Shown: positions 42,201-49,414 of the stretch, piece by piece
How the letters are laid out: every line of letters begins with the position of its first letter
Position numbering within the stretch: the stretch's first letter is position 1
Source: Chryseobacterium sp. POL2
GTDB lineage: Bacteria > Bacteroidota > Bacteroidia > Flavobacteriales > Weeksellaceae
Assembly: GCF_011058315.1 (NCBI RefSeq)
Contig: NZ_CP049298.1
Span: 2,604,001-2,668,000, forward strand
Reading direction: 5' to 3'
DNA length: 64,000 nucleotides
Program-made: the position numbers and the translations under genes
Notes under the pieces: model-generated
The model's input: only the letters and a program-made list of their open reading frames with translations
Database searches by the model: none
What the model was told of the DNA's origin: nothing

Positions 42201-42378
42201 CTTTGACAAGCTCAGTGACCGATTGGGGACTAGAGACTAGAGACTAGAAACTGGAAACTAGAAACTAGAGACTGGAGACTGGAGACAAGAATTGAGAGGG
42301 ATGGGTGGCTGAGCTTGTCGAAGCCGTGTTGTTGCACTTCGACAAACTCAGTTACCAACTTTGACGGGCTCAGCGACC
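42201..42378. repeat. REP-like CTTYGACRRRCTCAG motifs around a hairpin
   Basis: Three direct copies of a 20-bp motif: CTTTGACAAGCTCAGTGACC (42201-42220), CTTCGACAAACTCAGTTACC (42337-42356) and CTTTGACGGGCTCAGCGACC (42359-42378). One inverted copy, GGCTGAGCTTGTCGAAGCC (42307-42325), can fold against the copy at 42337. A diverged copy (CTTTGACAGGTTCAG) follows array 3 near 27121. I know this motif as a common intergenic repeat in flavobacteria; no REP-type transposase is in the window. Confidence 0.75.
42221..42287 (+). repeat. Degenerate heptamer array (array 6)
   Basis: Nine to ten units; in addition to RGRGAYT this array has A at the fourth position in several units (agaaact, ggaaact). It is embedded between CTTYGAC motifs and is followed by the 28-bp repeat shared with array 5. 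Confidence 0.88.
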
Positions 42379-42407
42379 TGTTGTCTCAAATATATATTAA
42401 AAAAAGA

Positions 42408-42438
42408 TTTGCGAATTAGAAAATAATGTTTAATTTTG
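42408..42438 (+). promoter_or_regulatory. Bacteroidota-type promoter of rpmE2
   Basis: TTTG at 42408-42411 and TAATTTTG at 42431-42438 are separated by 19 bp, matching the TTTG-N19-TAnnTTTG sigma-A promoter of this phylum. The L31 ATG is 81 bases downstream. Confidence 0.8.
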
Positions 42439-42518
42439 CAATCTCAAATACCAGAGTGGTAGGATTCCATTACATCCGAAACTCATATTTAAACAAAAAA
42501 TTTTAAAAAATTCTGAAA

Positions 42519-42770
42519 ATGAAACAAGGTATCCACCCAGAAAATTATAGATTGGTAGTTTTCAAAGATATGAGTAACGACGAAATGTTCCTTTGCAAAT
42601 CTACTGCTGATACTAAAGACACTATCGAATTCGAAGGTCAAGAATATCCATTAATCAAAATGGAAATCTCTTCAACATCCCACCCGTTCTACACTGGTAA
42701 AACTAAATTAGTTGATACTGCTGGACGTGTTGATAAGTTCATGAACAAGTACAAGAAATTCTCTAAATAA
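42519..42770 (+). CDS. rpmE2: Ribosomal protein L31, type B (zinc-free)
   Basis: An 83-residue bL31 of the type B (C-minus) form: it begins [20 protein letters not shown] and ends [14 protein letters not shown], with one Cys instead of the CxxC pair of zinc-binding L31. It is part of the 50S central protuberance and intersubunit bridge. It stands alone between its own promoter and terminator. Confidence 0.97.
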   Translation: MKQGIHPENYRLVVFKDMSNDEMFLCKSTADTKDTIEFEGQEYPLIKMEISSTSHPFYTGKTKLVDTAGRVDKFMNKYKKFSK

Positions 42771-42794
42771 TTTTAGATTATTAAAAGAAATATA

Positions 42795-42825
42795 AAAGCT
42801 TTCGGAATTTCCGGAAGCTTTTTTT
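42795..42825 (+). terminator. rpmE2 terminator
   Basis: AAAGCTTTCGG / CCGGAAGCTTT (11 bp, one G:T), 5-base loop, followed by T-run; 25 bases after the stop. Confidence 0.88.
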
Positions 42826-42916
42826 GTTAAATTTGTTTTTTAACAGAAATAGAATCGATTGGCAAATGCCATTTTGGTCTAGTTTCGAATATCTAACTTC
42901 TAACATCTAACTAACA

Positions 42917-44077
42917 ATGCAACTTGTATTTTCGGACGCACAATATTGGGAAGATTTTCTTCCATTAACTTTTACTAGGCCAGTCGCAGAGATGCGTGTC
43001 GGCATTTTGACCTTTACAGAACGTTGGAAAAAACTTTTGAATATTGACCAACACTTCTATATTACCGAAGATTTTCTTCAAGAAAAATTTGTAAAACCAA
43101 AGACTGGACAAAGCCTCTTTATAGTACCGAATTTTTTACCATCTAATGAGATTTTGCAACAGATAAAAGATCTTAAACTAGGCGAAGCTTTGGTTTATGA
43201 TAATGAATTGCTTGTTGCCAATATCAATATGGAGAATTTTTCTCTTAATCAGATTGAGAAAATGACAGATGTGACGGAGGACTTATTGTTTTTCAAAAAA
43301 CCAACAGATTTGTTTTCGTATAATGATAAAGCCATAGATTTTGATTTTGAATTATTGACGAAAGGTCGCGCTTCTCAAGAGCTATCTTCGACATGTGGTT
43401 TCCTAGGAAATAAAGAAGATTTGTTTATCGAAGAAGGTGCAATGGTAGAGTTTGCAAGCCTCAACTGTAAAACTGGCAAAATCTATATCGGAAAAGATGC
43501 AGAGGTCATGGAGGGGTGTAATCTTCGCGGACCTATTGCTTTGTGCGAGTATTCTAAGTTTAATCTAGGTGCAAAAGTATATGGCGCAACCACTGTTGGC
43601 CCACATTCCAAAATTGGTGGCGAGGTTAACAATATTGTCGTGTTTGGGTATTCCAACAAGGGTCACGACGGTTTTGTCGGGAATTCTGTGATTGCAGAAT
43701 GGTGTAATCTTGGCGCCGATACCAATTCTTCAAATCTTAAAAACAATTATGCTTCAGTAAAACTTTGGAATTATAAATCCAAAAGATTCGAAGATACAGG
43801 GCTGCAGTTTTGTGGATTAATTATGGGAGATCACTCCAAGACAGCGATTAATACGCAGCTTAATACAGGAACTGTTGTAGGTGTGGCTTCTAATATTTTT
43901 AAATCAGGTTTTCCACCGAACTTAGTTGAAAGTTTTTCGTGGGGCGGTATGAAGTGCGATGAAAAGTTTAAGCTCGAAAAAGCTTACGAAGTCTGTGAGA
44001 AAGTCATGGCGCGTAGAAAAGTCGATCTTACAGAAACGGACAAGAATATTTTAAAATATATTTTTGAAAATTATTAA
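42917..44077 (+). CDS. GlmU-family sugar-1-phosphate nucleotidyltransferase-like protein
   Basis: A 386-residue protein. The N-terminal half resembles a nucleotidyltransferase (LPLTFTRPVAEMRVGILTFT, residues 16-35), as in the GlmU_Nter group; the C-terminal half is a left-handed beta helix of hexapeptide repeats (GKIYIGKDAEVMEGCNLRGP, GPHSKIGGEVNNIVVFGYSN). Flavobacteria carry this protein besides true GlmU; it may act on a sugar-1-phosphate for cell-surface synthesis. It has no close partner; a terminator follows. Confidence 0.85.
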   Translation: MQLVFSDAQYWEDFLPLTFTRPVAEMRVGILTFTERWKKLLNIDQHFYITEDFLQEKFVKPKTGQSLFIVPNFLPSNEILQQIKDLKLGEALVYDNELLVANINMENFSLNQIEKMTDVTEDLLFFKKPTDLFSYNDKAIDFDFELLTKGRASQELSSTCGFLGNKEDLFIEEGAMVEFASLNCKTGKIYIGKDAEVMEGCNLRGPIALCEYSKFNLGAKVYGATTVGPHSKIGGEVNNIVVFGYSNKGHDGFVGNSVIAEWCNLGADTNSSNLKNNYASVKLWNYKSKRFEDTGLQFCGLIMGDHSKTAINTQLNTGTVVGVASNIFKSGFPPNLVESFSWGGMKCDEKFKLEKAYEVCEKVMARRKVDLTETDKNILKYIFENY

Positions 44078-44097
44078 AATTTATTTTATTGAAAATC

Positions 44098-44127
44098 AAG
44101 CGTTTAAATTTATTTGAGCGCTTTTTT
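44098..44127 (+). terminator. Terminator after the GlmU-like gene
   Basis: AAGCGTTTAAAT / ATTTGAGCGCTT (12 positions, two G:T), 2-base loop, then T-run. Confidence 0.8.
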
Positions 44128-44188
44128 TATTTTAAATGTAATATTTTTGTCCCGATAGATGTCTTACTTATAAACCGGCAAACAACTC

Positions 44189-44707
44189 ATGACCAAAGAA
44201 CAATTTCAAGAATCGATATATACGCTCAAAGATGAGATGTATCGTTTTGCGAAAAGATTTGTGATGAGCGTTGACGAAGCCGAAGATGTCACGATGGATT
44301 TATTAATGAAGTTTTGGCAAAAAAAAGAAGAATTACTTTCTGTTGATAACCTAAAGTCTTATGTCTTAAGATGTGTAAAAAATGAATGCCTCAACCGGCT
44401 GAAGCATCATGATGTTAAACAAAATTATGCACAATTAGAATACGGAAGATCTGAACTTTATCAAATAGAAACCAATAATTTGAAAGAGCAAATTCTGAGA
44501 TTTATCAACGATTTGCCAGAAAAACAAAAGATGGTCATCCACCTAAAAGATGTTGAGGAATACGATATTTCTGAGATCGCCGGGATTCTCGAAATGGAGG
44601 AAAATGCAGTGAGGATAAACCTGATGCGGGCCCGTCAGAAGGTGCGAGATGCCATTAACAAACTTTACGCGTATGAAAACCGACAAATACAAGGATTGGG
44701 AGTATAA
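44189..44707 (+). CDS. ECF-type RNA polymerase sigma factor
   Basis: A 172-residue sigma-70 family protein of ECF type. Region 2 spans about 20-85 (AEDVTMDLLMKFWQKKEELL, then LKSYVLRCVKNECLNRL), region 4 about 110-165 (LPEKQKMVIHLKDVEEYDIS, then VRINLMRARQKVRD). It overlaps the next gene, which encodes a single-pass membrane protein in the place of an anti-sigma factor. The operon continues with two DUF4252 proteins, the probable output of the regulon or its envelope sensors. Confidence 0.93.
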   Translation: MTKEQFQESIYTLKDEMYRFAKRFVMSVDEAEDVTMDLLMKFWQKKEELLSVDNLKSYVLRCVKNECLNRLKHHDVKQNYAQLEYGRSELYQIETNNLKEQILRFINDLPEKQKMVIHLKDVEEYDISEIAGILEMEENAVRINLMRARQKVRDAINKLYAYENRQIQGLGV

Positions 44708-45419
44708 ATTCTTCGAAGGTGAGGAGCTGTCACCAGAAGAAGAACGACTTCTAAAACAAGAAAGCGACGATCCTTATTTTTCTTTTCTACGAGAAGAAAA
44801 ACAAGAAAAGATGAAACTGGACTTCGATGATTTTTTGTCGAAAGTAGAAGGAGAACAGGTCGCACCGAAAATGGAACAAACATCTATTATGCCGTTGGGT
44901 TCTGCAAAACCAAAATTCGGAAATGGATTCAAAAACTATTGGATGGCTGCGAGTCTGGTGATGTTTATGGGAGTTTTGGGAGGTTATCTTTTTGTGAACC
45001 AAGAAAGTGGAGATGTTAATAAGCCTTTGCAGCCCGTTGTAAAACAAGATGCAGAAGCTACCGTTGAGCAGCAATCCCAAATTTTAGCACAAAAGAATAT
45101 TGAAGATAATGCAAATGTAGCACAACAAAATGTGGCAAAGAGATTAGCCCAGAAACCAGAATTGCCAACTTCAAAAACAAAAAATATGGTAAGTGTAAGT
45201 CAAACAGAAATACATAATTTAGTAGAAACTGAAACAGATAATGTAAATTATCAAGAAGCTTATAATCCTAATTATGTCGTCATCAATGGAAAACCTGTTT
45301 ACAACGAACAAGAAGCCATCGCATTAACAGAAGATGCGGTTAATTATTTGGCAAGCAATGTAAGCCAAACGGTAGATCACGCACAAAATGCAACCAGTCT
45401 TTCACTTGATTTAAAATAA
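44673..45419 (+). CDS. Single-pass membrane protein, probable anti-sigma factor
   Basis: A 248-residue protein starting at ATG 44673, 35 bases inside the sigma gene; the frame extends to 44649 but the start MKTDKYKDWEYKFFEGEELS is the natural one. The cytoplasmic part (1-80) has the compact acidic helix pattern of anti-sigma N-termini, one transmembrane helix lies at about 88-106 (NYWMAASLVMFMGVLGGYLF), and a Gln/Ala-rich periplasmic part follows. The assignment as anti-sigma factor is by position and layout. Confidence 0.72.
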   Translation: MKTDKYKDWEYKFFEGEELSPEEERLLKQESDDPYFSFLREEKQEKMKLDFDDFLSKVEGEQVAPKMEQTSIMPLGSAKPKFGNGFKNYWMAASLVMFMGVLGGYLFVNQESGDVNKPLQPVVKQDAEATVEQQSQILAQKNIEDNANVAQQNVAKRLAQKPELPTSKTKNMVSVSQTEIHNLVETETDNVNYQEAYNPNYVVINGKPVYNEQEAIALTEDAVNYLASNVSQTVDHAQNATSLSLDLK

Positions 45420-45427
45420 ATAAAAAA

Positions 45428-46699
45428 ATGAAAAAGTTCTCAATAATATTAGTTTTATTCTTTCTTTCAACGAATATTTTCGGCCAGTCAGAAAAGATTA
45501 ACCAACTGTTCACACAGTATCAAGATGCACAAGGTGTTACGACGATTAAGATTGCAAAGCCCATGTTCGGGATGCTCAACAAGCTTAATATCGGAGACTC
45601 TGAACTGAAAAAAATTAAACCACTTCTCAAAAAAATCCAAGGCTTGAATATTATGATTATGGAAAAGCCAACTTTCCCAGCCGATTTAGCTGCCGAAAAT
45701 GTTGTGCCTTTGCAAAATTATGAAACGCAACGTAGCGCGATTTTGTCGGCAATTAGTAATCTTAAGTATGAGGAATTGGTGACGGTAAATAGCCGAGACA
45801 ATAAAATTAAATTTTTGGCATCCGACGCAACAGACGGCATATTCAATGATTTGTTACTGAATATCACAACGAACGACAACACGATTTTGATGATGTTGGA
45901 TGGGAAAATTTCTATGGATGATGTTTCCAATCTAATAGAAGAAACCAAGAATGTTACGGCGCTTAATCCGATTTCGAGTATTAATTCAACCACTCAGCAG
46001 AATACCGCAAGTGTTAGAAAAGTTTCCGCTTTCGATGGCATCGAAGTATCTACGGGTGTAAGTGTTAAATTTACGCAAGCTGCCAATCATTCCGTAGTGG
46101 TGGATGTTGAGCCAGACAAGCTACAATATGTAATTACGGAAGTAGAGAATAATGTTCTTAAAATATTTATCAGAAATAATGGGGTTAAAAATTTGAATAT
46201 TAGAAATCTTATTGTAAAGGTTTCTTCTCCTAAAATGAACCGAATTGTTACCAAGTCTGGGGCAAGCTTTCAAGCCATGAATACCATTAAAGACAGAGCC
46301 TTAGCGATAGAAGCTTCTTCTGGTTCCAGAGTAGATGGCGATTTTGATATTTCATCTTCCTCAGCGATAGAATCGACTTCGGGGTCAACAATCAAGATGA
46401 AACTTCAGACAGGCAGCGTGGCGTTGGATGCAAGCAGTGGTTCTTTTGTGCGACTAAATGGTTCTGCCGACAATGTTGCGTACAGTGTGACGAGTGGCGC
46501 GACTCTGGACGGTGCCAATTTCGCAACCAAAAAAGCAACGGTAAGTGCTTCATCTGGAAGTAGTGTTAAAGTAAATGTATCGGACGCGTTGACAGCTTCG
46601 GTTTCTTCGGCGGCATCGGTTCAGTACAAAGGTAATCCATCAAGCATTGTGACGGATGTTAAGAAGATTACTGGTGCTAGTTTAACACAAATCAATTAA
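45428..46699 (+). CDS. Secreted DUF4252-DUF2807 fusion protein
   Basis: A 423-residue protein with a signal peptide (ending IFGQ, about 20). Residues 25-180 match DUF4252 (FGMLNKLNIGDSELKKIKPL; LLLNITTNDNTILMMLDGKI). Residues about 195-420 match the DUF2807/GIN beta-helix domain (VSAFDGIEVSTGVSVKFTQA and Ser/Gly-rich repeats). DUF4252 proteins usually stand alone, as the next gene does, so this looks like a domain fusion. Located 8 bases after the membrane protein gene. Function in the envelope is unknown. Confidence 0.85.
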   Translation: MKKFSIILVLFFLSTNIFGQSEKINQLFTQYQDAQGVTTIKIAKPMFGMLNKLNIGDSELKKIKPLLKKIQGLNIMIMEKPTFPADLAAENVVPLQNYETQRSAILSAISNLKYEELVTVNSRDNKIKFLASDATDGIFNDLLLNITTNDNTILMMLDGKISMDDVSNLIEETKNVTALNPISSINSTTQQNTASVRKVSAFDGIEVSTGVSVKFTQAANHSVVVDVEPDKLQYVITEVENNVLKIFIRNNGVKNLNIRNLIVKVSSPKMNRIVTKSGASFQAMNTIKDRALAIEASSGSRVDGDFDISSSSAIESTSGSTIKMKLQTGSVALDASSGSFVRLNGSADNVAYSVTSGATLDGANFATKKATVSASSGSSVKVNVSDALTASVSSAASVQYKGNPSSIVTDVKKITGASLTQIN

Positions 46700-46720
46700 G
46701 ATCAAACTTAAAATTAAAGC

Positions 46721-47239
46721 ATGAAAAAATATATATTTTTAGGATTTAGTATATTGACGATGCAGTCTTGTCTCGTTTCGCAAAAACCTTCCGTTGATTT
46801 TTTCAATACGCCGTATTATCGCAATCAAGCCAATTTTATGAGTATTAATGTTCCGACTTTTTTGGCTAAATCATTTCTTAAAAATCAATTAAAAGAAGAT
46901 GGTGAGAGCGAAGAAGTTATCAACCTCGTTAAGAAAGTCTCAAAAATAAAACTGATGACTTCCGAGAATATGGATTCTAAAATGATGGCAGAATTTACCA
47001 ATTACCTCAACCAAGAAAAGTTTGAAGAATGGGCGTCTATCCGTAATGATGGCGATGTTATCAACATCAATGCGCAACAATCGGATGATGTAATTAAAAA
47101 AATAATGATTGTTGTAAACTCAAAAGATAATGATGCTGTTTTTATAGATGTAAGTGGAACATTCACCATTGATGATATCTCCAAGCTTGTGGAAGCGGGC
47201 AAAACATCTAACATTAAAATTAATCGTAAAAAATCATAA
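46721..47239 (+). CDS. DUF4252 lipoprotein
   Basis: A 172-residue protein with a lipobox ending at Cys17 (LTMQSC), likely lipid-anchored in the outer membrane. The domain runs through VSKIKLMTSENMDSKMMAEF and VNSKDNDAVFIDVSGTFTID as in the N-terminal half of the preceding protein; the two are paralogues. Last gene of the sigma operon, before a bidirectional terminator. Confidence 0.85.
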   Translation: MKKYIFLGFSILTMQSCLVSQKPSVDFFNTPYYRNQANFMSINVPTFLAKSFLKNQLKEDGESEEVINLVKKVSKIKLMTSENMDSKMMAEFTNYLNQEKFEEWASIRNDGDVININAQQSDDVIKKIMIVVNSKDNDAVFIDVSGTFTIDDISKLVEAGKTSNIKINRKKS

Positions 47240-47274
47240 CATACATATTAACACTAGAACTTAAATTTTTCACT

Positions 47275-47305
47275 AAAAAATCCCTCACATTTCGAGGGAT
47301 TTTTT
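47275..47305. terminator. Bidirectional terminator
   Basis: AAAAAATCCCTC / GAGGGATTTTTT, a perfect 12-bp stem with 7-base loop, between the convergent DUF4252 gene and the YciI-like gene. The last T is part of the stop codon of the minus-strand gene. Confidence 0.92.
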
Positions 47306-47760
47306 TATGGATTTTCCTGAGATATTTTGTCGTGATAACGCAGATACATTGGCAAAGCTGCGGAGCCGTACCATTTGAAACTTTCATAACTGAACACTCC
47401 AGCAGCTACAGCAGGATCGCTTTTTACCAAGGCGTCCGCTTCTTCTGTTGTTTTGACATTAAAGATGAACATACCACGATAATCGCGATTGTTTTTATCA
47501 AAGAAAGGACCTGCTACAGACAGTTTTCCTTCTTTTGCAAGTTTTCCTATATTGTCGAGATGTCCACGCATTAAGCTAGCCATTTTCTGTTTGTCCTCAA
47601 TTTTGTTAGGTCCCGTTTTTAGCATGACAATGACGTAAGGTCGCATGCCATATTTGTCGGCGGACAAAGAGTCTGCTAGTTTTTTATCAAAATTTTTGTG
47701 TTGCGCAAAACTTAAGCTTGCACAGAAAAACAGTATAAGACTAAATGATAAATGTTTCAT
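47305..47760 (-). CDS. Secreted YciI-like protein
   Basis: A 151-residue protein starting at ATG 47760 with a signal peptide (KHLSFSLILFFCASLSFAQ). The longer frame to 47823 would place the start in a repeat element and ahead of the signal. The mature part fits the YCII-related ferredoxin-like fold (YVIVMLKTGPNK; GKLSVAGPFFDKNNRDYRGM; EEADALVKSDPAVAAGVFSY). Secreted YciI-like proteins are common in flavobacteria; activity unknown. Confidence 0.85.
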   Translation of the reverse strand: MKHLSFSLILFFCASLSFAQHKNFDKKLADSLSADKYGMRPYVIVMLKTGPNKIEDKQKMASLMRGHLDNIGKLAKEGKLSVAGPFFDKNNRDYRGMFIFNVKTTEEADALVKSDPAVAAGVFSYESFKWYGSAALPMYLRYHDKISQENP

Positions 47761-47818
47761 GATTTTTATATTTAATTGGGGCGTGTCCCGTTGTTTTCCT
47801 TGGCGCGTCCATTGCCAC

Positions 47819-47920
47819 AACAAGCGGGTCGCTACGTTCGCTGCTATCTTTGGTATTCGGGGCTTCGGCTCCGCTCAGCCGCCGAATACCAAAGGATATC
47901 CGCTATCATCGCTCACGCAT
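47819..47920 (-). repeat. Flavobacterial intergenic hairpin element, copy A
   Basis: Read on the minus strand: ATAGCGGATATCCTTTGG, a 12-bp perfect stem TTTGGTATTCGG / CCGAATACCAAA (47882-47893 with 47849-47860) around a GGAGCC-containing loop, then AAAGATAGCAGCGAACGTAGCG. The order AGCGG-ATCCTTT-stem-AAAGAT-AGCGG is shared with copy B at 49251-49362. I know this layout as a frequent intergenic element in flavobacteria; it may correspond to a named RNA motif such as Flavo-1, which I cannot check here. Confidence 0.75.
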
Positions 47921-47992
47921 ACAGCATATTGCGACAACAAGGCTCTTTTGGCGCTCGCTTCGCTCGCGCCTCAAATTCACTTCTTAATTCTA

Positions 47993-49171
47993 TTAGTCTT
48001 TAATTCTCAAAAACTCTTTGGCGAGTTCAATCATTTTTGGATCGCCTGTATATTTTCCTCTTTCGTCCGAAAGCTTCACTGTTGGGATCCATTCGTTGTT
48101 GATACCTTTTACGCCGATTAGCTTCATTACGATGTTCATAGGTTTCAGTCCGACATCATTGGTAAGATTGGTTCCAATTCCGAACGAAATTCCAATTTTC
48201 CCGCGGCAAGCCTTTGTTATTTCGTGCACTTTTTCAAGATTAAGACCATCCGAAAAAATAATGTATTTGAAGAGCGGATTAATTCCTAGAGACTCATAAT
48301 GTTTTATCGTTTTTTCGGCAAATTCTATGGGGTCACCACTATCGTGTCGCACGCCATCGAAGAGTTTTGAAAACTTTTTGTCAAACTGTTGGAAGAAAAC
48401 ATCCGTTGTGTAGGTGTCGGACAATGCAACGCCCAAATCGCCGCGATAGACATCAATCCAATGTTCCAAGGCTAGAGAATTGGCCATCTTGAAGCCGTAT
48501 TCTGCTGCATGGAACATAAACCACTCGTGGGCGTGTGTGCCGATGGGTTTCACATTAAACTTCATAGCGAAATGCACATTGGATGTGCCTATGAAAGTTG
48601 AGTTTTTGTCTTGTAGCAAAGCTTCCATAACCAGACCATGTACGCGATAAGAATGGCGTCTTCTTGTCCCGAATTCTGCAAAAGAAACGCCTAGTTCTGT
48701 AAGGTGTTTTGCTTTTTCCACTGTCTTGTCGATGACTTCTTGGTTGGATTGTCGCTCGAGGTGGTTCATTTCATAATGGAGCTCGCTGATTAAAGATAAT
48801 AACGGGACTTCCCAAAGGATGGTTCTGTACCAAAGTCCTTCGGCGCTGACTTTTAGGTCGTTGCCATGTTGTTCAATTTTTATTTCAGAAGGATCATATT
48901 GATAGCCTTCGAGAAAGTCTAAGTAGGGGAGGCTAAGGTACGGGCAAGTTTTTTTAAGGTAGGCTTTTTCCTCTTTGGTAAGTTTGAGGTTTGCCATGTC
49001 ATTAACCGCTTTGCGCAGTTCTTCGGCGAAACCCTCGGGGAAGTTGTGTTTGCCACGGTTGATGAATTCGTATTTTACGACTTCGTTGGTAAAGAGTTTT
49101 ACGACGGCATTTTGCATCGTAATTTTATAAAAATCATTATCTAATATAGACTGAAGTCTTACTTCTTGCAT
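47993..49171 (-). CDS. pncB: Nicotinate phosphoribosyltransferase
   Basis: A 392-residue enzyme that makes nicotinate mononucleotide from nicotinate and PRPP with ATP, the first step of NAD salvage. Visible: SILDNDFYKITMQNAVVKLF at the N-terminus, FGTRRRHSYRVHG with the phosphorylatable His, FVGTSNV-like TFIGTSNVHFAMKF, RHDSGDP and FSDGLN phosphate-binding segments, FGIGTNLTND. Full length. Its gene is flanked on both sides by copies of the same hairpin element. Confidence 0.96.
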   Translation of the reverse strand: MQEVRLQSILDNDFYKITMQNAVVKLFTNEVVKYEFINRGKHNFPEGFAEELRKAVNDMANLKLTKEEKAYLKKTCPYLSLPYLDFLEGYQYDPSEIKIEQHGNDLKVSAEGLWYRTILWEVPLLSLISELHYEMNHLERQSNQEVIDKTVEKAKHLTELGVSFAEFGTRRRHSYRVHGLVMEALLQDKNSTFIGTSNVHFAMKFNVKPIGTHAHEWFMFHAAEYGFKMANSLALEHWIDVYRGDLGVALSDTYTTDVFFQQFDKKFSKLFDGVRHDSGDPIEFAEKTIKHYESLGINPLFKYIIFSDGLNLEKVHEITKACRGKIGISFGIGTNLTNDVGLKPMNIVMKLIGVKGINNEWIPTVKLSDERGKYTGDPKMIELAKEFLRIKD

Positions 49172-49250
49172 AAAAGCTTGTTTTATACAAAGCTACTGAA
49201 ATATCATATTGTGAAGAATATTTTTAGTCAAAAGAATGTTGAATGTTTTA

Positions 49251-49362
49251 ATCTAGCCCCGATGGAAGCGGCATCCTTTGGGCTTGGCGTGAGGCGGCGG
49301 AGCGTAGCGGAGCCGACCGAGCGCCAAGACGAAAGATATAGCGGACAGCGGGTGGGAAAAGT
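49251..49362 (+). repeat. Flavobacterial intergenic hairpin element, copy B
   Basis: Begins TAGCCCCGATGGAAGCGGC-ATCCTTT, a stem CTTGGCG / CGCCAAG around GGCGGAGCGTAGCGGAGCC, then GAAAGATATAGCGGACAGCGGG. It is oriented opposite to copy A, so the two copies point toward pncB from either side. Confidence 0.78.
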
Positions 49363-49414
49363 CAAGAGCATGACAACTTGCCATGCTCCTAATTTTATTG
49401 AAAATTTTAAACCT

